Source: Ficedula albicollis (taxonomy: Eukaryota > Chordata > Aves > Passeriformes > Muscicapidae). Taken from it: DNA of 64,000 bases. Numbering within the stretch: position 1 is the stretch's first letter; each line of letters opens with the position of its first letter. Below the pieces are notes generated by a model, which was not told the origin of the DNA, ran no database searches, and saw only the letters and a list, made by a program, of their open reading frames with translations. Location of the stretch: positions 39,191,644-39,255,643 of the forward strand of contig NC_021679.1 in the NCBI RefSeq assembly GCF_000247815.1, given 5' to 3'. Made by a program: the position numbers and the translations under genes. This document shows, one piece after another, positions 53,401 through 62,400 of the stretch.

Positions 53401-56400
53401 CTGTATCAAGATATAAACAATTTAAGTACCAGCATAAGCATGCAAATGGCTACAAAAAAGGGACAGAGAGGAATTGTTTAAATTGACAGATCATTCAGGA
53501 CTTTATATCTCCTATTTCCAAGGGTTAGGGTTAGGCAATTAGAAACAGATAATCTGTATAATTTACATAAAGAGGGCAAACTAAGAGCTGAGGGGAAGAG
53601 AAGGTAGGTGAGAATTTAAGAACACATGTGTTTTCCTTTTCAGGGAGATTAAACTTTCATTAAGACAACATTAAAAAAAAAAACAAGAGGTTTGCCCTAC
53701 AGCTCTTGGGTAAAACTTCTGTGTGGGTTTGTTTGTTTGAGTTTTTTTACTATTTTAAGACAGGTAAGTGTACGTAAATTATCATTGTTTACCATTTCCA
53801 AAGCATCTGGGGATTCATCTAGTTAAAATATAATGAAATACAGCAAAACAAAGAAATGCAAGCAGCACATTCTGCGTGCAGCTACTTGAACAAAACCATT
53901 CCTCACATAGAGAACAAGTTAATGTGGAGCAGGAAACAGAGAGGAATGTACTTTTTATGCTACCCATTTTATAAGGATAATTTGATGATCAAGATTACAA
54001 TTAGGGGAAGTTCTATGGCTTATTTTTGGACCCCAAACCAGGCTCAAATTTCCTACTATGCTGTACTGTTACAGTTAAACAGCTCTCTAGAATGATGCAA
54101 TTCTCATGAGATCACGCAATTCTGATGTGCATCAGATTTTTTTCTTGTTATTTTGTGAGGGAAACAATGTGACAGAAATGAGGTTTTGGTTCATCTATGT
54201 GAAAATTAGAATGGGTTTTCTGTGGCCAAAATAAAGGTTTATGTTTAAAAATTCTAATACCAATAAAAAAGTCAGATTAATACATAATTTCTGCATCTCT
54301 CCAATTAAAAATGTGTGAAAAAATCAACCACAGTTAATATACAACTGTCATAACACAGAATTACATTTCAGTAAAATGATTTCAGCAGTTGCTGGTTAAA
54401 TAAAGATCAGTTGGTAAAATACAGACACTAAATCATGTGGTTGATTAGAAAACAAGGTACTTCACTGCATGAAAGTAATTAACATATTTTTGCAGACATC
54501 TATCATATCTTCATGCACAGAATAGTCTGTGCATCTGCAGAAAATCTGACGATGAAATTTTTCTTCTGCATTCTGTGGTCTTCCTAATTTTCATACACAG
54601 AGGTCACTGCCATAGGGAAAGGTGAAATAGTTAAGAACAGAATCAAAGAACTTTGCAGGTAGGTAAAAGCATAATATGTAGAAATATAACAACTGAAAAT
54701 TTCCAAAATACTAATCCTCATTTTGAAAGGCATTACCTGATCTTTCAGAACCAGAAAGAGATAGCAGAAAGCCCCTGAGAGGAGAACTCTACCGACAGCT
54801 GCCTGAAGGTGAAGATCTTGCTGCACAAAGCCAGCGCCTGTGAGACAGGCAGCATGTCTTGGCCTTGTGTGTCTCTTTGTGCCACCACCCTTTTAGGCTC
54901 TTACCTTCACCACTTTCCATGCCTTCCACAAAAATCCCACCACACTGGGGCAGGATCCAGTACCGGCGCCTGTAGCGGTCCTGGCCAAACATCATTGAGC
55001 GCAAACAGTGCGAAGCTTCAAATAACTTCTTCCTATATTGGCTTTGTTGCTATTTAAAAAACGGAGAGCATTATAAATCAGGGGGGGAAAATAATCTCAT
55101 TATCACAGAGAACATCTGGCTGCCAGACTGGACAGAAGTTCAAGGGTCAGACAAGGAGGCCCTCTCAGAGATAATGGTGTATCTGTGTTGCGATATTCTG
55201 CTCACAATTACTGCCTTGCTGATTTTACTTACAAAGTTTCCTTAAAAAAAAGAAATAAATTAAAGCACTCCCTGGGCTCAGCCTAGGTTTATCAGTTTTC
55301 CTCTAAAAACACACTGCAATTGTGCACCTTGTCTGTTTATCCTTGACTCTCAAAAAGGAGTGGATCAAAGAAACATTTCATTGCACAAGAACAGCAGAAT
55401 TCCTAAAAATTACATAGGATCAGCAAATGGTAAACAGAGCCCTAAACACAGATGATAGTACAACTGCTGATGGGAGACTAGTGAGATATTTTAACTGTTC
55501 ATAAAAGAATGACAACAACAATACACAAAAATAAACTCTGTCTTTGAACATAACACAGCTCTTTGAGGGGACCAACAAGAACATCAGTTTGTTTATTCAG
55601 TTCTTGCTCTGCTAAATTGACACTGCTGGGAGTCAGGTGGAATCCTGGACTGCTAATTTACTGCAATTTACAAGATAACAGAAATCAACACACAAAAAAC
55701 CTTAAATGGCAATTTTTCTAATAGGAACAATTAAAACATGGGCCATGAGTACCCCTAATTATAGCATTACATCTTTCTCATTTACATTTGTCTTCCTATT
55801 CGATTGCTGCTTCTTTCAAGATGTGAAGCCCAGACAGCTCTGCACTGGCTTGGGACACAACTGCAGAAATCAGGATGGAACAGAGGGCGTGAAAACCACA
55901 ATCCATTGTATAACTGAAGCCACTGCTTCTTATGCAAAATGTGCCAGCACTTCTTAAGACCAACAAACAGGGATATATGAAGTAGATCTGGATAAAAATT
56001 ACATTACTTTTTATTCTCCGAAGTGCAAATATATTATCAACTATTACAATTAACTGCCTTTTGAGTGACCTCCACTTAGTGCCACCAGACTAAACTCACG
56101 GTTCAGGTGTCATGCATCAGAGCATCATTCATACTTTCACAAAACAAGAGTAGATACTGACTGCAATTTATATTAAGTTGGAGCACTGAAAATGATGTTT
56201 AATATACTAACTCATGACACCCAGTGATCACGTTTGTAGTAAAAAAAAAAAGAGTAATTATCTCTCACCTTTGTCAGCTTTTCAATCTGCTTCTCTAGTT
56301 CTTCAACACTTGCTGTCTGGTCCCCATCATCCTATAACCACCAAATTTATTTCATAAATTCATAGATAAAATCATACGACTATATCTTATCATTACTACA

Positions 56401-59400
56401 GGAAAAAGATGTAACAGAAAATGAGAGGAAAATACTAAAGAGGAAAAAAAGAGTTCAAATTGTGTGCTTGTGCAATATATTTCACTAGCAACAGCATAAC
56501 TGAGAAGAAGATACACCTTGAATCTTTTCAAACCACCCCAGATGTGGACAAAGGAGAAAGCTCATGTTTGCTAAAAATTAGAAGCAACTCAGTGCACAAC
56601 ACAACACTGCAGAATTTAATCTTAGTTTCTATGAAGCTTTTTAGATAGTCAAAATAATTTTAAGTGTTTCTCATGCATGAAATAATGCCATCTTTTAAAA
56701 TCCTATCAGTAAGTCTTTGATCAGTCCACACTTGCATTTTATTTCAATGTCTACATAAAATTGTAGAGCCACTTTCAATTATAACTCTGCTATAAAAGTT
56801 ACAGTATCAATCCTGCTGATTTTTGAAGAAGAATGCACTCATTAAGTCTGTGGTTGCCTTCTTCTTTCCTGTTTAAAAATGAGAGTCTTTTCCATGACAA
56901 GAGTTTCAATTTACTTGAAGAAAATCTTTGGAGATAACCGTAAGTTTCCAAAAGAATATGGCCAAAATCATCTACACTGTAAGATACAAGTCTTGTATTT
57001 CCTGGCTCTGTAAAAGTGTACCAGAGTAAAGCCTTCTGAAATACCACATCGAATACAAATGCAATGGAACTTCTGGTAGATCAGAAAATTAATTTCTGAA
57101 CAGTTACTGGAATTTTGTCTGTGAAACGCCCAGTGCACCAACACAGGAGATTGTACAAGAGTGAAAAGGATTAAGGGGATGGACTTGAAATTATACATCT
57201 AAATATTACTCTTTCTAAATTTTGAATTACTTTTAAGAATTTTAGGCTGTCTTCTAAGATATTCTCTTAAATTCATACAAATTCTAATACTTGAAATAAA
57301 GCCAGAATAACAGCACAAAGGGCTATTCCTACTCTAGAAATTAGCTGGGTTTCTAATTAAGGGTGTATGCAAAGATCTGAGTTCACGTAAGTTGGATACA
57401 TGCATTGTTCAAGTAGCCTTAAAAACCTTTGAACCTTGCACGAATGGATAACTGTTTGCCAGAAAACACCCAGTGCAACACAAAGTGCTTTAAAACGTAG
57501 TCTTTTCTATTGCTTATGCCTTGTATCAGGTTCCATCCAGTGGAAGCCTGTGCATTTCCATTAAAAATCAGCTCAACAAGGTAAAAATCTTTCAGTGATA
57601 CTTCCTGTATTGTATCTAACACTGATGAACAAAATTTATTATCTTATGATCAAACACAGTCAGGCAGTAACTACCTGGGGGAAGTTGTGGAAAAAATACA
57701 CAGGAAGATCACTCAAGCTTCACAACAGAGAATGTTAAATGTAACTTTATTGTTCTGTTTTTTAGTTAACAAAATAATAAAAACTAATAAAAATTTTAAA
57801 ACCTTGAAGGTAAGTTATTATTCCCTCCTTTTTTCCGGCAATGTTTTGGGGAAATAGTGTCATATTTCAGAAAAACAGAAGGAAAATAAGTTTTAGCTTA
57901 TTCGGAAATAACGTTTCACTATACTGACAGTTCCCCACCTCATCCTCACAAACTTCAGCCTTCTTTCCTTTTTTATCATCTTTGTCCTCTTCATCCTCAT
58001 CATCCTCATCTGCCTGATCATCACTGTCATCGTCGTCGTCGTCGTCGTCGTCGCTGTCGCCTCCCTTCCGCCGGCGCTTGCGGCCGGGCGCGGGGGGCTC
58101 CTAACTGTTTGCCAGAAAACACCCAGTGCAACACAAAGTGCTTTAAAACGTAGTCTTTTCTATTGCTTATGCCTTGTATCAGGTTCCATCCAGTGGAAGC
58201 CTGTGCATTTCCATTAAAAATCAGCTCAACAAGGTAAAAATCTTTCAGTGATACTTCCTGTATTGTATCTAACACTGATGAACAAAATTTATTATCTTAT
58301 GATCAAACACAGTCAGGCAGTAACTACCTGGGGGAAGTTGTGGAAAAAATACACAGGAAGATCACTCAAGCTTCACAACAGAGAATGTTAAATGTAACTT
58401 TATTGTTCTGTTTTTTAGTTAACAAAATAATAAAAACTAATAAAAATTTTAAAACCTTGAAGGTAAGTTATTATTCCCTCCTTTTTTCCGGCAATGTTTT
58501 GGGGAAATAGTGTCATATTTCAGAAAAACAGAAGGAAAATAAGTTTTAGCTTATTCGGAAATAACGTTTCACTATACTGACAGTTCCCCACCTCATCCTC
58601 ACAAACTTCAGCCTTCTTTCCTTTTTTATCATCTTTGTCCTCTTCATCCTCATCATCCTCATCTGCCTGATCATCACTGTCATCGTCGTCGTCGTCGTCG
58701 TCGTCGCTGTCGCCTCCCTTCCGCCGGCGCTTGCGGCCGGGCGCGGGGGTCTCCAAGGAATGCGGCTCCTCGCCGCCATCTCCACTGCCCGCAGCATCTC
58801 TTTTACCAGTTTTCTTGGCATGAATGATTCTAAGCCTTGGGACACATGAGAAAGGGTGAAATGATGGATTATGCCTGTAGCATAAACATACCTCTGTTCC
58901 TATGAGACTGAAAGAAAATCATGTATTTCAGATTTAAATTGGAGCTTCTGATCTATCATGATACTCTGTTTTCTCAATACTTATTGCCACTAGTCAACAA
59001 GAAAAACTGAGGTCATAAAACCCTCACAACTCGTGGTTCCGTTCTGAATAGACTTTGTTTCTCCCAGGTCAATTTTACTGTGCAAGTGTTCAGAAGAAAT
59101 GAAACACGGGAGGGATTTTGAGAAGTCAGGAAAGACGATATAGAAGAAAGAACCATTTCAACTTCTTTATCTTTTATTTAATGCATTTAAGAACATGGTG
59201 ACGGAATACCTGTATCTGAGCCAGGGAGGAAAAGACAAAAATCCTCACTTGGAAGTATGAAATTATACACATTGCATGGCAACCGCAAGGTTGGTTCATT
59301 TTTTTTTTTTCTTTTTCAGATTTTTAAGAACTTTAATATTATTTCACTTTTGTCCTTTAGCTGAACTTTTCATTCTAAGATATACTTTTTTTCTGGGGAA

Positions 59401-62400
59401 TTTAGTTACCTCAACTACTAAAGATCACTCAAACTGTCATTTTTCCTTTTATGAAAGAAAAGGGAAACTTACATACCAGTTATTATGGTTGTAGTAGACC
59501 TCCTTCTTCTATAAAACCCCTATAAGACAAGATTCCACACAGCAAAAATTACAGTTCCACCTATCAGGGAGCTTGCAGGCAAACATGCTGAACCACAGGA
59601 GGTGCAAATAGCCAGGCTGAACCAGTCACTTATCACGCAGACCAAAAACGCAACTGACTTAGAAGAAATTCATAAACGTGTAGAAAAGACAAAGATTTTG
59701 TAAGAGATGACTGAAGAAGGTAGGATGGGAAAAGCAGAACGGTAACGACAAACACAATTACCAGGACGTAATTTTTCCTTGTCGCACTCCTCTCTCTTCC
59801 CATCCTACAGAACAATATTCCATACAGCAAGTGGCTACAAGTGCAACGAGTGCTGTCCAAGTACTGGCTCCAGGGAATACTGACACACGGACCAGCCTTC
59901 TAAAATGCTGCTAACCAGAGCCAGCTCTCAACAGCTGAAGGTGTCACTGTTCAACTGGGAGTAGCACGTTTTTTAGAAAAAGACTGCTAGCCAAGAAATC
60001 ATCAAGGGGACTTGAAAACTGCTGGGCTTTGGTTTTTTTTGGTGTGGTTTTACTGTGGCTGTTTTGGGTTGGGCTTTTATGCACTGGTTAATCCACTGGA
60101 GAATTTATAATGTTTTATACAATTATTTTTCCCATATCAAGTGGACGTTTACCTGTTTTAGCAATTTAAAGTATCTTCACAAAAAAAAATCTCAAGCCTT
60201 TCAGTGAATTTGGAAGCAAGTAACGTTTTCAGGTATGGTGCAAAAACCCTCAGTCTCACTGAGCATCAGTACCACTCAAGCTATTGATTAAGTTTTTCAG
60301 AAAATGAGTTTCCTTTTTACAAGGATAACTTCAAGCCTCTTCACGTGGACTGGAAATTCCTGTCAATACACAGGAAGTAACTACCAAAATCACTAGTCAA
60401 TGATTGGATTGACTGCCTCAGCGCTGGACGATTTTAGAGACCATTTACATACACTAAGATAATCTTGGAAACAATTCAGTAATAAAGCTGGCAAGTGAAT
60501 GTTCAATGACCTGCAAACACCTCTTTCATATACCTAAAGGGAATCAGAATAAACAAAAAAGGCTACTTTTGCTGAAAGCAAAAATAAAGATGCAATGTTG
60601 TCATGCGCTAAAGGAAGCTTGCACCATCCTCCGCAAATTATCAAGCATGCGAATGAAGCAAAGATGCTCTCCTTTGAACAAAGATGTTCTCCTTCACAGG
60701 CAGAAGGCAGCAGCAGTCTCTACTCAAAGTAGCGCAGAGGCAGAAACCAATGCCAGCATAACTTTAAAAATGTTCAAGAAGTATCATAATTTTTCTGTTG
60801 CTACCTAACACATATGGCTCACTGAGAGAAGAAAACAGTCACTTAGGAAACCGTTCTTTCTCACTTTCAGGTATGGACCAAACCTGCATCTGCAGCTGCT
60901 GAGAGAATTATAAAGTCTACTGGCCTATAAAAAGAGTGGCCCATCAGTGACCCAAATGACTTAAGCCTGCTCTAATCTGATCTACAACGCTTACTAGATC
61001 ACAGAAGGAAAATTCACTTTCTGACTTAGTTTGTATGCCTTCCATGTAATTTTTGCAAGTAAGGTAGTACCAAAACAAAGAAATTCTGAGCATCATACTT
61101 TCAATATACTTGTAATATACTTCACCTTGCATCTCAAAAAATGGAAGTTTGACAAATCAGCATTAGCATCTCCTACCCAAACTCAGGGTGTAATTTTTCC
61201 CCTTAGTGACATTGCTTTTGTTATACCATCATCATTTAGAGTTGAAATGGTTTCATTCAACAGAAATTAACTTATACTTACAGAGCATACCGTAAGAACT
61301 TAACTTACAGAGCATACCATAGCACTGGCATGTTAAAAGAACACTGTTGAAGTGAAAAACTTGTTTCAAGTCCTGTAAAAAACTGAATTATTACCTAATT
61401 CTTTAAGAGGCTGTATTTCATTTTTATTCTGTTTTATGTTGATCTGGCTACAAGAGATGCCAAAGAGAAGACATATAATGGAAAAGGAGATGCTGAGACT
61501 TTGAATACCTAGTTGTTTTTTATTTTTTTTTAAATAAAAAAATCACAGAATCATCTCAGGTGAGGGTCTGAGTCTGACCACAGCTGTCACACAAAGAGCA
61601 CAAAGAAAGATGACTTGAACATACAAGATAGGTGTCTTTAAGAGATTAGCAGCAAGATTCACATCGAAATGTGATAGAGAGGAATTAGATGGAACCTTTC
61701 ACTGACCACCAGCTAAGCAGAAACAGTCCAGGCGGTTCAGAACACAATTCCCAACTACCTACATTACACTTATTAAGAACCTTGAGGGAAGGAGGCAAAA
61801 AGGAGGGAAGAGCAGGGAAAGGTGTGAGAGGGAAAGCATCCCTGAGAACAAAATACAGTGGCTCAGTCTTCCAGCCTGGGATTTTACTGTTGCTTATTTG
61901 CATCTGTCAAGTACAGTCTTTTGTATTTGTTTTTGCCCTCTCCCCCAGCTGAGAAGCTTATGACATTAGAAAGTGAGAACATAAGCACAAAAAAAAAAAA
62001 TCCTTCATCAAACACATGTGAAGCAGAAAGCATCTTTTCTCATCCTCCTTGGACATACTTGCAACCAGCCTGGACACAATGGTTTGAAGATTAACAATAG
62101 CAAACACTGGCTAAGCAGGCTGAGATGAAATAAATCCGCCCGCAGCCTCTGATAATCATCCCCTACCCACTTCCCATGGGGGAAAGGTGGTGAAAAGAGG
62201 TCACAGCTGCTGATCACGTAACGAGTACTCCACTAACCAGGTATTCCCATACAAAACTGTTTGGCACTGGGATGCTTAAAAATTAGACCAAGATGTGAAT
62301 GGATGGTAAAGAGAACATGTAAGAATTAAGTATGGAAGCAGAAAAAAGCAGCCAAAAGAAGACTGAAGTCTACAGATTCCTTTTCAGAGAAGCCCCAGAA

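Noticed and set aside
53521..53535. Interstitial telomere-like GGGTTA repeats
   Set aside because: Only about two and a half copies; expected by chance and no sign of a fusion or repair site.
58027..58275. A minus-strand frame ending in an Arg-rich tail
   Set aside because: Created by the duplication junction and by reading the GAC repeat in another frame.
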